NCBI RefSeq assembly: GCF_009189165.1
Contig: NZ_CP045118.1
Coordinates: 124,001 to 188,000, forward strand
DNA length: 64,000 nt
Direction of reading: 5' to 3'
From: Pseudomonas sp. SCB32
GTDB lineage: Bacteria; Pseudomonadota; Gammaproteobacteria; Pseudomonadales; Pseudomonadaceae
This document shows, in pieces, positions 11,589 to 20,382 of this stretch. Every line of letters begins with the position of its first letter. Positions within the stretch are counted from its first letter, which is position 1. The notes beneath the pieces are model-generated. The model was not told where the DNA came from. It did not search any database and saw only the letters and a program-made list of their open reading frames with translations. Both the position numbers and the translations under genes were made by a program.

Positions 11589-11619
11589 GGCGGATAACGC
11601 TTCGCGTTATTCGCCCTAC
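11589..11619. repeat. Dispersed palindromic repeat, family C (copy 3, inverted)
   Basis: The arms GGCGGATAACGC and GCGTTATTCGCC surround TTC, followed by CTAC. It is the reverse orientation of copies 1 and 2 and lies on the far side of the orphan gene, so inverted C units flank that gene. Confidence 0.8.
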
Positions 11620-11632
11620 AGGGAGCAAGAGC

Positions 11633-11765
11633 ATCGCGGGCGTGGCCCGCTCCTACGGGTTGAGCTCGATGCGTCTTTTGTAGGAGCGGGCCATGCCCGC
11701 GATCAGTCTCGAAGGTTGCATCGGAAGATTGGCAGCGTGCGGTTCGCGAGCAAGCTTGCTCCTAC
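11633..11765. repeat. Three REP units upstream of the BRO-N leader
   Basis: REP-type palindromes lie at 11633-11656 (inverted), 11680-11703 and 11742-11765 (inverted). The first two share the GGAGCGGGC/GCCCGC core; the third has the variant core GCGAGCAAGCTTGCT. They occupy the gap between the orphan gene and the BRO-N leader. The stretch 11380-11588 holds no gene that I can support. Confidence 0.8.
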
Positions 11766-11823
11766 AGGTCTCCCGGAATCGGCCGGCTTTTCCCGGTTCG
11801 TCCGCGTTCCTATCCTGCGTCGG

Positions 11824-12082
11824 TCACGGTCACTCCCGTGATCAGGGTTTGGCGACTCTGTGTTAGTAGGCGCGATGGCGCCAATAGGTGCATGCGAGAA
11901 CGGCGTACGTTCTTTGCAGGCCCCCGCACGATTGCAGAAATCTGCAATGCTCTACGGCAGATCGCGCGGGGAGACCTCCCGGTCTGCCGGGTCCTACTAC
12001 CGGTTCGCCAACCCCGCGCGGTCTGCCTCCTTCGTTTGGCGACGCAGGTGGCAGCTCTTATCGATTAGTAGGAGCTCCATCC
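11824..12082 (+). ncRNA. Candidate structured 5' leader with two competing folds, upstream of the BRO-N gene
   Basis: A leader of about 260 nt with many hairpins: TCACGG/CCGTGA (11824-11841), GGCGC-GATG-GCGCC (11869-11882), GAACG/CGTTC (11898-11912), ATTGCAGA-AA-TCTGCAAT (11931-11948), and CGGCAGA/TCTGCCG (11955-11961/11983-11989) overlapping GGGAG/CTCCC. A central pair of segments, TCCTACTA (11992-11999) and TCGCCAA (12005-12011), can pair upstream with TTGGCGA (11849-11855) and TAGTAGG (11864-11870). It can equally pair downstream with TTGGCGA (12036-12042) and TAGTAGGA (12066-12073). The downstream fold covers the ribosome binding site AGGAG. This looks like a translational switch. Transcription and function are inferred only. 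Confidence 0.55.
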
Positions 12083-12538
12083 ATGAACGACGTTTACATC
12101 CCGATCTTCTTCACCCGCCGCAACCGCCCGCTACGCGGCGTCATGATCGACAACCAACCCTGGTTCGCCGCCCGCGACATCGCCCGGCTGCTGGCGTACC
12201 GCTTCCCCCACAGCATCCAGCACCGCTTTTACCCCCACGAAGTCCGGACCGTCCGCCTCGCCTACGAGACCGGCAACGAGGAGGACGTCGTGATGCTCAG
12301 CGAAGCCGCCGTCTACAAGGCGCTGCTCCGCTTCGGCCATCCGGAGCTGGAAGCGCTGGACCGCTGGCTGGCGCAGGAGGTCATCCCCACGTTGCGCGAC
12401 GAGCAGGCACCGGAGTCCGACGAGCCGCGTCGGGTGCTGCTCGACTGGCAGGCGCGGCGGCTGATGCTGCTGCAATGGCAAGGTGACCTCTGGCTGCGCT
12501 GGGACGACATGCCCCGCCTGGTCACCGACGGGCTCTAG
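12083..12538 (+). CDS. BRO family N-terminal domain protein (phage antirepressor-like)
   Basis: A 151-residue protein starting MNDVYIPIFFTRRNRPLRGV. The pattern VMIDNQPWFAARDIARLL, followed by MLSEAAVYKALLRFGHPELEALDRWLAQEVIPTLR, is characteristic of the BRO-N domain of phage antirepressors and baculovirus BRO proteins. The N-terminal domain covers about residues 8-110. A short C-terminal tail replaces the usual second domain. BRO-N domains bind DNA. No phage genes are nearby, so this is a stand-alone copy. The ATG at 12083 has AGGAG upstream. The longer in-frame extension upstream is part of the structured leader and was not used. Confidence 0.8.
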   Translation: MNDVYIPIFFTRRNRPLRGVMIDNQPWFAARDIARLLAYRFPHSIQHRFYPHEVRTVRLAYETGNEEDVVMLSEAAVYKALLRFGHPELEALDRWLAQEVIPTLRDEQAPESDEPRRVLLDWQARRLMLLQWQGDLWLRWDDMPRLVTDGL

Positions 12539-12544
12539 CGTCGT

Positions 12545-13453
12545 TCACGCCGCCTCGCCATCCAGCTCCACCAGCAGCTCGATCATTGCCCGCGCGGCCG
12601 CCGAGAGGCGGTCGCCGGTGCGGGTGACGATGCCGCAGCGGGCCTGGAGGATGTCGACGTTGGGCGGCAGGTTGCGGAAGTACAGGCGCTCCAGTTCACC
12701 ACGGGCCATGGGCTCGCTCACCGCTTCCTCGACGGCGATGCCGATGGCCTCGGTCTGGCTGACGATGCGCACCAGCGAGGTCATGTCCTCGCACTGGATG
12801 TTGGCGGTGACGTCGATCTTGCCGCTGAGATTCGCCAGCATCTTCCGCGCGCTGGGCGGGATCAGGGTGGCGGCCAGCGGGTAGGCGAACATGTCGTTGG
12901 TGGAGAGGCTGTCCTTGGCCAGCAGCGGGTGCCCCTGGCGGCAGAAGAACAGGCCGTTGCGCGGCTTCAGTGGGCGGGTCTGGAAGTTCGGGTCGGCTTC
13001 GAAGTGGCGGATGTCGGCGACGAAGAATTCGATCTCCTCGCGGCTCAGGTTGCGCGCCAGGCGCTCCCAGTTGTCCACCCCGAACTGGATGTGGATGCGC
13101 GGGTAGCGCCGGACGAACTTCGCCACCGCGTCCGACACCAGTTTCTGCGCCGGCGCCGGGCCGCAGCCGAAGCGCAGCTCGCCGGAATCCAGCTTGTTCA
13201 GCTGGGCGATGGCGTGGCTCAGGTTGGTCGCGCCCTGCACCAGGCTCAGCGCGTGCTGCAGCACCACCTGGCCCTCGGGGGTGGGGCGCAGATCCTTGCT
13301 GGCGCGGTCCACCAGGCGGCAGCCCAGTTCCTGTTCCAGGCCCTGGATGCTGCGGCTGAAGGCCGGCTGGGTGATGCCCATGGCGTCGGCGGCACGGACG
13401 AAACTTCGGTGTTCGTTGAGGGCGATGAAGTACCGCAGTTGGCGCAGATCCAT
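12545..13453 (-). CDS. sftR: LysR-family regulator, SftR-like
   Basis: A 302-residue LysR-type regulator. The N-terminal helix-turn-helix covers about residues 1-60 (MDLRQLRYFIALNEH, then GITQPAFSRSIQGLEQELG), followed by the LysR substrate-binding domain (about 90-295). It is divergent from the TonB receptor gene and lies within a sulfate-ester cluster. This matches the arrangement of sftR and sftP beside the ats genes in P. putida S-313, and PA0191 in PAO1. SftR is reported to activate sulfate-ester genes when sulfate is scarce. The symbol is given by context, not by a computed match. Confidence 0.75.
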   Translation of the reverse strand: MDLRQLRYFIALNEHRSFVRAADAMGITQPAFSRSIQGLEQELGCRLVDRASKDLRPTPEGQVVLQHALSLVQGATNLSHAIAQLNKLDSGELRFGCGPAPAQKLVSDAVAKFVRRYPRIHIQFGVDNWERLARNLSREEIEFFVADIRHFEADPNFQTRPLKPRNGLFFCRQGHPLLAKDSLSTNDMFAYPLAATLIPPSARKMLANLSGKIDVTANIQCEDMTSLVRIVSQTEAIGIAVEEAVSEPMARGELERLYFRNLPPNVDILQARCGIVTRTGDRLSAAARAMIELLVELDGEAA

Positions 13454-13542
13454 GATGCATTTCCGGCATTGAAAATAGTGGGCAAAGGCATTTGCCGTGG
13501 GTGATGCGCTGGTTTTAAATGCAAGCTCTTATTCCGTCAATG

Positions 13543-13567
13543 AAGAATAAAACTTAAATCTATTCTT
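13543..13567. promoter_or_regulatory. Candidate LysR-type operator between sftR and sftP
   Basis: A perfect inverted repeat AAGAATA (13543-13549) and TATTCTT (13561-13567), separated by 11 bases, fits the T-N11-A form of LysR-regulator sites. It lies 90 bp upstream of sftR in the AT-rich part of the divergent region 13454-13787. A further GAATAT occurs at about 13579-13584. No other structure was seen in this 334-bp gap. Confidence 0.55.
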
Positions 13568-13787
13568 TTAAGACATAAGAATATGCACGAGACCAGGAGC
13601 CGCCCGATGCATGCCTTGAGCCGCCCGCCCTACCGAATGTGCCGTTCCTGCGGCCGTCCGCGCTGTCGCTGACCGCCCCGCCGCGCTGATGCGGCGCCAT
13701 CCCGAATCACTGATCTGCCGTTCGCCGCCTTGAGCGGTGCGGCCCCCTTTTGCCCGCGCACTTTCGCGGTCGCCCAAGGAATCACCC

Positions 13788-16190
13788 ATGAGTTCGAGAC
13801 AGCACTTCCCCTCCCTCGCCCCGCGCCGGCTGCGTGCGCCGGACTACGCCGTCATCCTGCTGCTGGCCCTCGGCGGCGCGCTGCCGGTCCTTGCCGAGGA
13901 GCAGGACGAGGACACGACCACAGCCGCGACGCCTGCCACCACATCCACCAAGGCCACGGCTACCAAGGCAGAACCCGCCAAGGCCGATGCCACCCTGGGC
14001 AAGGTCACCGTCACCGCCCGCCGTCGCGAGGAGGACTCGCAGAAGGTGCCGACGCCGATCACCGTGCTCGGCGGCGAGACCCTGGAAAGCCAGCGCATCT
14101 ACAAGCTGCAGGACCTGCAGCAGGCGCTGCCGAGTATCAACGTCGCCTTCATTCAACCGCGCCAGTCGAGCATCGCGGTGCGCGGCATCGGCAACAACCC
14201 GGCCAGCGACGGCCTGGAAGGCAGCGCCGGGGTCTACCTGGACAACGTCTACCTCGGCCGCCCCGGCATGGCGGTGTTTGACCTGCTGGATATCGAGCAG
14301 CTGGAACTGCTGCGCGGCCCGCAGGGCACGCTGTTCGGCAAGAACACCACCGCCGGCGTGCTGAACATCAGCACCCGCGCGCCGACCTTCACCCCCGAGC
14401 GCAGCGTCGAGGTCTCCGGCGGCCAGGATGGCTACTTCCAGGGCAAGGGCACCGTCTCCGGCGCGCTGACCGAGACCCTGGCCGGGCGCGTGTCGGCCTA
14501 CCGCACCCGCGACGACGGCTACATCAAGAACATCCATGACGACAACTACCTCAACGGCGGCGCGCGCCAGGGCATCCGCGGGCAGCTGCTGTTCAAGCCC
14601 AACGACGATTTCGACCTGCGCTGGATCAACGACTACAACGAGGAGGATTCCAGCAACGGCAGCATGGTGGTGTACGGCGCCGCCGACCGCTTCTGGCAGC
14701 GCGCCGCCGCCGTGGGCGCCTCGCCCATCCGCGACCCGGACCGCAAGAAGGTCAACATCAACGCCCGGCAGAATGTCAGCGTGCACCAGGGCGGCAGCTC
14801 GGTGGAGGCCAACTGGAACCTCAATGGCGGCTTCAAGCTGACCTCCATCAGCGCCTACCGCTACTGGCACTTCACCCCGGCCAACGACGAGCAGCTCAAC
14901 GTCTCGGCGATCAACAACACCGGTGTGGAAGTCCACGACCGCCAGTTCTCCCAGGAGATCCGCCTGGCCTCGCCCACCGGCGGTGCCTTCGACTATGTGC
15001 TGGGCGCCTACGCGTTCAACCAGAACCTGGGCAACAAGACCTTCACCGATTACGGCCCGCTGGCCGACCGCTACCTGCTGGGCAGCAACCTCAACGCGCT
15101 GAACAACACCTATTCCACGGTCAACGGCAAGATCGAGACTGACAGCTTCGCGTTGTTCTCCCAGGGCACCTGGCACCTCACCGACAAGCTGGACTTCACC
15201 GCCGGCCTGCGCGGCACCTACGAGGAAAAGGCCGCCAATGTGCATCGCTTCGACCCCGTGGGCGGCGCGCCGGTGGCTGGCGCTGGCGCGGTGGTGCGGC
15301 GCAACCAGCTGGGCGCCTACGATTCGGGCGACCTCAGCCTGTACAGTTTCGCGCCTTCGGCGTTGCTCGGCCTGAGCTACCAGTTCAACAACGACCTGCT
15401 GGGCTACGCCTCGCTGTCCCATGGCGAGAAGTCCGGCGGGGTGAACCTGGCGGTGGCCAGTGCGCCGACGGCGGGCGCGGACTCGCTGCTGGTCGGCCCG
15501 GAGCGCGCCAATGACGCCGAACTGGGGATCAAGTCGACCCTGTTCGACAACCGCCTGCAGCTCAACACCAATATCTTCTGGACCGGCATCCACGGCTACC
15601 AGGCGACCACCCTGTACCAGCCGCCGGGCTCGACCCAGCTGGTCTCGGTGCTCTCCAACGCCGGCAGCGTGCGCTCGCGCGGCCTGGAGTTCGAAGCCAC
15701 GGCGCTGCCGCTGCGCGGCCTGACGCTGAACTTCAACGGCTCCTACAACGACGTCACCTACCTTTCGTTCAAGGACGCCCCGTGCCCGGCGGAGATCTCC
15801 ACCAAGCCCGGCGCGCCGGCCACCTGCGACCTCACCGGGGAGAACGTGGTGGGCGCCTCGAAGTGGATCGCCAACCTCAACGGCGAGTACGCCTGGAACC
15901 TCGACGACGGCATCCGTCCCTATGTGACCGGCAGCTACGCGTACCGCTCCGAGGCCGAGGGCACGCTGGACAACTCCGACCTCTCGAAGATCGACGGCTA
16001 CGGCCTGGTGAACCTCTCCGCCGGCCTGCGCAAGGACGTCGGCGACGGCCAGCTGGACGCCTCCATCTGGCTGAAGAACGCCTTCGACAAGGACTACTAC
16101 CTGGCCGCCTTCGCCAGCATCAACGGCTCCTACACCGCCTCGGTGGGGCAGCCGCGCACGCTGGGGGCCTCGGTTCGTTACGACTTCTGA
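13788..16190 (+). CDS. sftP: TonB-dependent outer-membrane receptor, SftP-like
   Basis: An 800-residue outer-membrane receptor. A signal peptide ends near ALPVLAEE. An Ala/Thr/Lys-rich stretch of about 35 residues follows, then a TonB-box-like KVTVTARR. The plug domain includes [33 protein letters not shown] and a tyrosine-rich [13 protein letters not shown]. The remaining 600 residues have barrel-like alternating sequence and end with the C-terminal Phe in SVRYDF. The ATG at 13788 is preceded by AAGGA. Position next to a LysR regulator and AtsK-type dioxygenases suggests sulfate esters or related organosulfur compounds as ligands. It corresponds to PAO1 PA0192 by context. Confidence 0.85.
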   Translation: MSSRQHFPSLAPRRLRAPDYAVILLLALGGALPVLAEEQDEDTTTAATPATTSTKATATKAEPAKADATLGKVTVTARRREEDSQKVPTPITVLGGETLESQRIYKLQDLQQALPSINVAFIQPRQSSIAVRGIGNNPASDGLEGSAGVYLDNVYLGRPGMAVFDLLDIEQLELLRGPQGTLFGKNTTAGVLNISTRAPTFTPERSVEVSGGQDGYFQGKGTVSGALTETLAGRVSAYRTRDDGYIKNIHDDNYLNGGARQGIRGQLLFKPNDDFDLRWINDYNEEDSSNGSMVVYGAADRFWQRAAAVGASPIRDPDRKKVNINARQNVSVHQGGSSVEANWNLNGGFKLTSISAYRYWHFTPANDEQLNVSAINNTGVEVHDRQFSQEIRLASPTGGAFDYVLGAYAFNQNLGNKTFTDYGPLADRYLLGSNLNALNNTYSTVNGKIETDSFALFSQGTWHLTDKLDFTAGLRGTYEEKAANVHRFDPVGGAPVAGAGAVVRRNQLGAYDSGDLSLYSFAPSALLGLSYQFNNDLLGYASLSHGEKSGGVNLAVASAPTAGADSLLVGPERANDAELGIKSTLFDNRLQLNTNIFWTGIHGYQATTLYQPPGSTQLVSVLSNAGSVRSRGLEFEATALPLRGLTLNFNGSYNDVTYLSFKDAPCPAEISTKPGAPATCDLTGENVVGASKWIANLNGEYAWNLDDGIRPYVTGSYAYRSEAEGTLDNSDLSKIDGYGLVNLSAGLRKDVGDGQLDASIWLKNAFDKDYYLAAFASINGSYTASVGQPRTLGASVRYDF

Positions 16191-16243
16191 TCTCACTCCC
16201 GCGCCTGCGGCGCGGTCTATTGCCACAGCAAGAGGACATCGAC

Positions 16244-17149
16244 ATGAGCAACGCAGCACAAGCCATTCCTCAACAGGGCATCGAACTCGACATCCATCCG
16301 GTGGCCGGCCGCATCGGCGCCGAAATCCGTGGCGTGACCCTTTCCGGCGATCTCGACGCCGCTACCGTCGAGGCGATCCAGGCCGCCCTGGTGAAGCACA
16401 AGGTGATCTTCTTCCGTGGCCAGCGCCAGCTCGACGACGCCGGCCAGGAAGCCTTCGCCAAGCTACTCGGCGAGCCGGTGGCGCACCCCACCGTGCCGGT
16501 GTACGAGGGCACCCGCTACCTGCTGGAGCTGGACGGCGCCCAGGGCCGCCGCGCCAACTCTTGGCACACCGACGTGACCTTCGTCGAGGCCTATCCCAAG
16601 GCCTCGATCCTGCGCAACGTCGAGGCCCCGGAGGCCGGAGGCGACACCGTGTGGGCCAACACCGCCACCGCCTATGACGACCTGTCGGCGGAACTGAAGG
16701 CCCTGGCCGATTCGCTCTGGGCGGTGCACAGCAACGAGTACGACTACGCCGGTATCCGCCCGAACGTCGACCCGGCGCGCCTGGAGGAGTACCGCAAGGT
16801 ATTCACCTCGACCCTCTACGAGACCGAGCACCCGGTGGTGCGCGTGCACCCTGTCAGCGGCGAGAAGACGCTGTTGCTGGGGCACTTCGTCAAGCGCCTG
16901 AAGGGGCTGACGCAGCATGACTCGGCACACCTGTTCGCGGTGCTGCAGAGCCATGTCACCCGACTGGAGAACACCGTGCGCTGGCGCTGGCAGCCGGGCG
17001 ACGTGGCCATCTGGGACAACCGCGCGACCCAGCACTACGCCGTGGACGACTACGGTAGCCAGCCGCGCATCGTGCGCCGCGTGACCCTGGCCGGCGACGT
17101 GCCGGTGGGTGTCGACGGGCAGCGCAGCCGGACGATCAAGAAGGTTTGA
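16244..17149 (+). CDS. atsK: Alpha-ketoglutarate-dependent sulfate ester dioxygenase, AtsK-like
   Basis: A 301-residue Fe(II)/2-oxoglutarate dioxygenase of the TauD/TfdA family, which oxidatively cleaves alkyl sulfate esters to sulfate and aldehyde. The facial triad is seen in SWHTDVTF (His and Asp) and in the distal His of [15 protein letters not shown]. The 2-oxoglutarate-binding Arg lies in [15 protein letters not shown], a C-terminal pattern typical of AtsK. The true ATG at 16244 ([17 protein letters not shown]) follows GAGGA; the longer open frame upstream overlaps sftP and is spurious. It lies 53 bp after sftP and probably shares its transcript. Confidence 0.85.
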   Translation: MSNAAQAIPQQGIELDIHPVAGRIGAEIRGVTLSGDLDAATVEAIQAALVKHKVIFFRGQRQLDDAGQEAFAKLLGEPVAHPTVPVYEGTRYLLELDGAQGRRANSWHTDVTFVEAYPKASILRNVEAPEAGGDTVWANTATAYDDLSAELKALADSLWAVHSNEYDYAGIRPNVDPARLEEYRKVFTSTLYETEHPVVRVHPVSGEKTLLLGHFVKRLKGLTQHDSAHLFAVLQSHVTRLENTVRWRWQPGDVAIWDNRATQHYAVDDYGSQPRIVRRVTLAGDVPVGVDGQRSRTIKKV

Positions 17150-17184
17150 CCTTTTCCCCAGAGCCCTCACTCAGGATTCTCGAC

Positions 17185-18075
17185 ATGACCCAATCCAACG
17201 CCCTCAAGCAAAGCATCCCCGAACCCTTCGCCATCGTCCCCCTCGACGCCCCGCTGGGCGCCGAAGTACGCGGCCTGGACGCCCGCGAGCCGCTGACGCC
17301 GGAGCAGATCCTCTCGATCAAGCAGGCCCACCGCGAGCACCACATCCTGATCTTCAAGAACCAGCAGCTCGACGACGAGCAGTACCTGCGCTTCGCCACC
17401 CTGTTCGGCGCGGTGTTCCAGCCGCCAGCGGACATTCCGGTGCTGTCCTCCGGCACCGACGGCAAGGCGCCGGACATCGTCAAGGTGGCCAACACCGGTG
17501 ACGGCGAGCTGGGCAATTTCGCCCTGCCGGCGCACGTCGATCACCAGTGGACGCCGGTGCCGTCGTCCGGCTCCTTCCTCTTCGCGCTGGAGGTGCCGAA
17601 GACGGGCGGCGAGACCCTGTTCACCAACCTGGCCCGTGCCTATTCGACGCTGGACGAAGCGACCCGCGCGGAAATCGACGGCCTGCGGCTGATCAACTAC
17701 AACCCGTTCATCCGCCTCAAGAGCGGCGGCTACAACGGCGGCTTCGTGCGCTATCGCACGCCGGACATCGAGCCGATCCAGGGCACCGAGCACCCGCTGG
17801 TGCGCACCCATCCGGAAAGCGGCAAGCGCGTGCTGTTCCTCTCCGTGCACACCGAGGTGGAAATCCCCGGCTTCGACCCGCAGCAGGGTGCGGCGCTGAT
17901 CGAGCGGCTGCGCGAGCACCTGCAGCGACCGGAGCTGAGCTACACGCACCAGTGGGAAGTGGGCGATATCGTCTGGTGGGACAACCAGGCCACGCTGCAC
18001 GCGCGCAACGCGTTCCCGGCCAGCGAGCGGCGCCGCCTCAAGCGCATCAGCCTGGGTGGCAGCCGTCCATTTTGA
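17185..18075 (+). CDS. TauD/TfdA family dioxygenase
   Basis: A 296-residue Fe(II)/2-oxoglutarate dioxygenase. The His-x-Asp metal motif is in PAHVDHQW, and the distal His in WWDNQATLHARNAF, with the 2-oxoglutarate Arg in RRRLKRISLGG. It is only distantly similar to the neighbouring AtsK-like enzyme, so the two probably act on different substrates. It follows that gene by 35 bp on the same strand and completes a receptor-dioxygenase-dioxygenase operon. The substrate may be a sulfonate, a sulfate ester or a non-sulfur compound; the sequence does not decide. Confidence 0.8.
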   Translation: MTQSNALKQSIPEPFAIVPLDAPLGAEVRGLDAREPLTPEQILSIKQAHREHHILIFKNQQLDDEQYLRFATLFGAVFQPPADIPVLSSGTDGKAPDIVKVANTGDGELGNFALPAHVDHQWTPVPSSGSFLFALEVPKTGGETLFTNLARAYSTLDEATRAEIDGLRLINYNPFIRLKSGGYNGGFVRYRTPDIEPIQGTEHPLVRTHPESGKRVLFLSVHTEVEIPGFDPQQGAALIERLREHLQRPELSYTHQWEVGDIVWWDNQATLHARNAFPASERRRLKRISLGGSRPF

Positions 18076-18149
18076 GAGGGCAATGAGGCGCGGGGGAAGG
18101 GCCGGCGCACCATCCGCCAGCCGTTCCGCCGCGCCTCACCATTGTCGGC

Positions 18150-19508
18150 TTACAAGGTGCCGAGCAGCTTGCGCGCGGCCTGGGTGTGGTCGGCGATCAG
18201 GCGCTTGAGGTCGAGGCCTTCGACTTCGCCGTCGACGACCCGCCAGCTGCCGCCGATCATGATCCGGTCGGCCTTGTCGGCGCCGCATAGCAGCAGCGCG
18301 GAAAGCGGGTCGTGGCTGCCGGAAAAGCGCAGTTCATCGAGCTTGAACAGCGCCAGGTCCGCTTGTTTGCCCACGGCCAGTTCGCCGATGTCGCTGCGGC
18401 CGATGAGCTTGGCCGAACCCTTGGTTGCCCAGCCCAGCGCGCGCTCCGGGGTGATCTTCTCCGCGCCGTAGCGCAGGCGCTGGATGTACAGGGCCTGGCG
18501 GGCTTCGAGGATCATGTTCGACGCATCGTTGGAGGCCGAGCCGTCCACGCCGATGCCTACCGGCGCGCCGGCTTCTTCCAGGGCCACGGTCGGGCAGATG
18601 CCCGAGGCCAGGCGCATGTTCGAGCTGGGGCAATGGCAGACGCCGGTGCCGGCCTCGCCCAGGCGGCGGATTTCCTCGTCGTTGAAGTGGATGCCGTGGG
18701 CCAGCCAGGTACGTGGGCCGAGCCAGCCGACGCTGTCCAGGTAATCCACGGTGCGCTGGCCGAAGCGCTGCAGGCAGAAGTCTTCCTCGTCGAGGGTTTC
18801 GGCCAGGTGGGTGTGCAGGCGCACGTCCTCGCGCTCGGCCAGTTCGGCGCTGGCGCGCATGATTTCCGGGGTGACCGAGAAGGGCGAGCAGGGCGCCAGG
18901 GCGATCTGCACCTGGGCGCCTTCGCCGCGCTGGTGGTAGTCGCGGATCAAGCGCTGGCTGTCTTCGAGGATGGCTTCGGCGCTCTGCACGGTCTGCTGCG
19001 GCGGCAGGCCGCCGTCGGCTTCGCCCAGGCTCATGGAGCCACGGGTCAGCATGGCGCGCATGCCCAGCTCGGAGACCACGCCGGCCTGCACGTCGATGGC
19101 CTGTTCCAGGCCATCGGGGAACAGGTAGTGGTGGTCGGCGGCGGTGGTGCAGCCCGAGAGCAGCAGCTCGGCCAGGGCCACCTTGGTCGCCACTGCCAGT
19201 TGGTCGGGGGTCAGGCGCGCCCACACCGGGTAGAGGGTCTTCAGCCAGGGGAACAGCGGCTGGTTCACCACCGGCGCCCAGGCGCGGGTGAGGGTCTGGT
19301 AGAAGTGGTGGTGGGTGTTGATCAGGCCGGGCGTCAGCACGTGCTGGCTGGCGTCGAAGGTCTGCTCGCAGGGAGCCTTGGGCTGTTGGCCGGCAGCGAC
19401 CAGTTCGACGATACGGCCGTCCTGCACGACGATGCCGCCACGGGCGTCCTGATCGTTGGCAGTGAAGACGGCGAGCGGGTTGCGCAGCCAGAGACGGGTA
19501 GAAGGCAT
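18150..19508 (-). CDS. 8-oxoguanine deaminase (amidohydrolase family)
   Basis: A 452-residue metal-dependent deaminase of the guanine deaminase/AtzB-like amidohydrolases. Zinc ligands are in LINTHHHFYQTLTRAW, the conserved substrate and metal residues in LHTHLAETLDEEDF and WLAHGIHF, and the last metal Asp in GIGVDGSASNDASNM. PAO1 PA0142 and its relatives have been shown to deaminate 8-oxoguanine, and this protein has the same motifs and length. It probably removes oxidised purine. It is convergent with the dioxygenase operon and followed upstream by an SDR gene on the same strand. Confidence 0.8.
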   Translation of the reverse strand: MPSTRLWLRNPLAVFTANDQDARGGIVVQDGRIVELVAAGQQPKAPCEQTFDASQHVLTPGLINTHHHFYQTLTRAWAPVVNQPLFPWLKTLYPVWARLTPDQLAVATKVALAELLLSGCTTAADHHYLFPDGLEQAIDVQAGVVSELGMRAMLTRGSMSLGEADGGLPPQQTVQSAEAILEDSQRLIRDYHQRGEGAQVQIALAPCSPFSVTPEIMRASAELAEREDVRLHTHLAETLDEEDFCLQRFGQRTVDYLDSVGWLGPRTWLAHGIHFNDEEIRRLGEAGTGVCHCPSSNMRLASGICPTVALEEAGAPVGIGVDGSASNDASNMILEARQALYIQRLRYGAEKITPERALGWATKGSAKLIGRSDIGELAVGKQADLALFKLDELRFSGSHDPLSALLLCGADKADRIMIGGSWRVVDGEVEGLDLKRLIADHTQAARKLLGTL

Positions 19509-19657
19509 GAGTGATTCCTCGTTGGGCGGAGCTGCGCCTGAGGCGAGCCGGCTCCTTTGGTTGGGAAGCCAGCTCAGTGTTCACCCTGTCTGCTGATCCA
19601 GGTGCGTTGACCCGGAGGTCAGACGTGGGCGCATGGTAACGCCGCCGGTGCGGTTCG

Positions 19658-20341
19658 TCACCAGTCGATCGTCGTCCCCTGGTAGTCCAAGTAGAACTGG
19701 CCGCCGCGTCCGGCATGGTTTTCGACCTGGTCGGCGAGGCCTTTCACGCTGGTGTGCACTTCCAGCGGCGCGGCGTCGCCGCCCATGTCGGTGCGTACCC
19801 AGCCGGGGTGCAGGTTGAGCACTGTGATGCCGGTTTCGCCCAGTTCGGCGACGAAGCTGCGGGTCAGCGAGTTGAGCGCCGCCTTGCTCGCCCGGTACAG
19901 CGCCATGCCGCCGGACTCGTTGCCGGCGACGCTGCCCAGTTCCGAGGTCATGAAGGCCAGTACGCCGCGCTCGCCATCGAGGTGGGGCAGCAGGCGTTCG
20001 GCCAGGCGCAGCGGCGCCACGGCGTTGACCATGAACAGCTGGCCGACGTCGGCGAGGCTGGCGTCGATCGTCGACTGGTGCGCCGGGCCGTAGATGCCGG
20101 CATTGATGAACACGAGATCGAAGCGCGAGCCGGACAGGGCCTCGGCGAGGCGGTCCTGGGAGTGGATGTCGTCGAGCAGCAGCGGTTCGATGCGCACCGG
20201 CAGGTCTGCAAGTTCACCAGGGTGGACAACGTCGCGCACCGTGGCGGCGACATCCCAGCCACGCTGGAGCAACTCGCGTACCAGGCCCAGGCCGAGGCCG
20301 CGCGAGGCGCCGATGATCAGGGCGGATTTGGCAGTGCTCAT
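19658..20341 (-). CDS. Short-chain dehydrogenase/reductase
   Basis: A 227-residue classical SDR. The cofactor motif is GASRGLGLG near residue 11, the NAG motif is in FINAGIYG, the catalytic Ser in MTSELGS and the Tyr-x3-Lys pair in YRASKAAL. An ATG at 20341 (MSTAKSALIIGASRG) was preferred to a 15-residue extension because it begins just before the Rossmann strand. It is similar in pattern to C-factor-like SDRs. The substrate cannot be predicted. It lies between the deaminase gene and the FetAB-like transporter, all minus strand. Confidence 0.85.
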   Translation of the reverse strand: MSTAKSALIIGASRGLGLGLVRELLQRGWDVAATVRDVVHPGELADLPVRIEPLLLDDIHSQDRLAEALSGSRFDLVFINAGIYGPAHQSTIDASLADVGQLFMVNAVAPLRLAERLLPHLDGERGVLAFMTSELGSVAGNESGGMALYRASKAALNSLTRSFVAELGETGITVLNLHPGWVRTDMGGDAAPLEVHTSVKGLADQVENHAGRGGQFYLDYQGTTIDW

Positions 20342-20382
20342 GGTGCGCTCCGGTGGCGTTGGCAATGCTCCAGCATACCCGC

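Noticed and set aside
11860..12486. Overlapping frames in the BRO-N leader and a 65-residue N-terminal extension of the BRO-N protein
   Set aside because: The ATG at 12083 has a good ribosome binding site and starts at the domain; the extension is Pro/Arg-rich and lies in the structured leader.
13782..16259. Minus-strand open frame of 825 codons opposite the TonB receptor gene
   Set aside because: Antisense shadow; the plus strand encodes a complete receptor with plug, barrel and terminal Phe.
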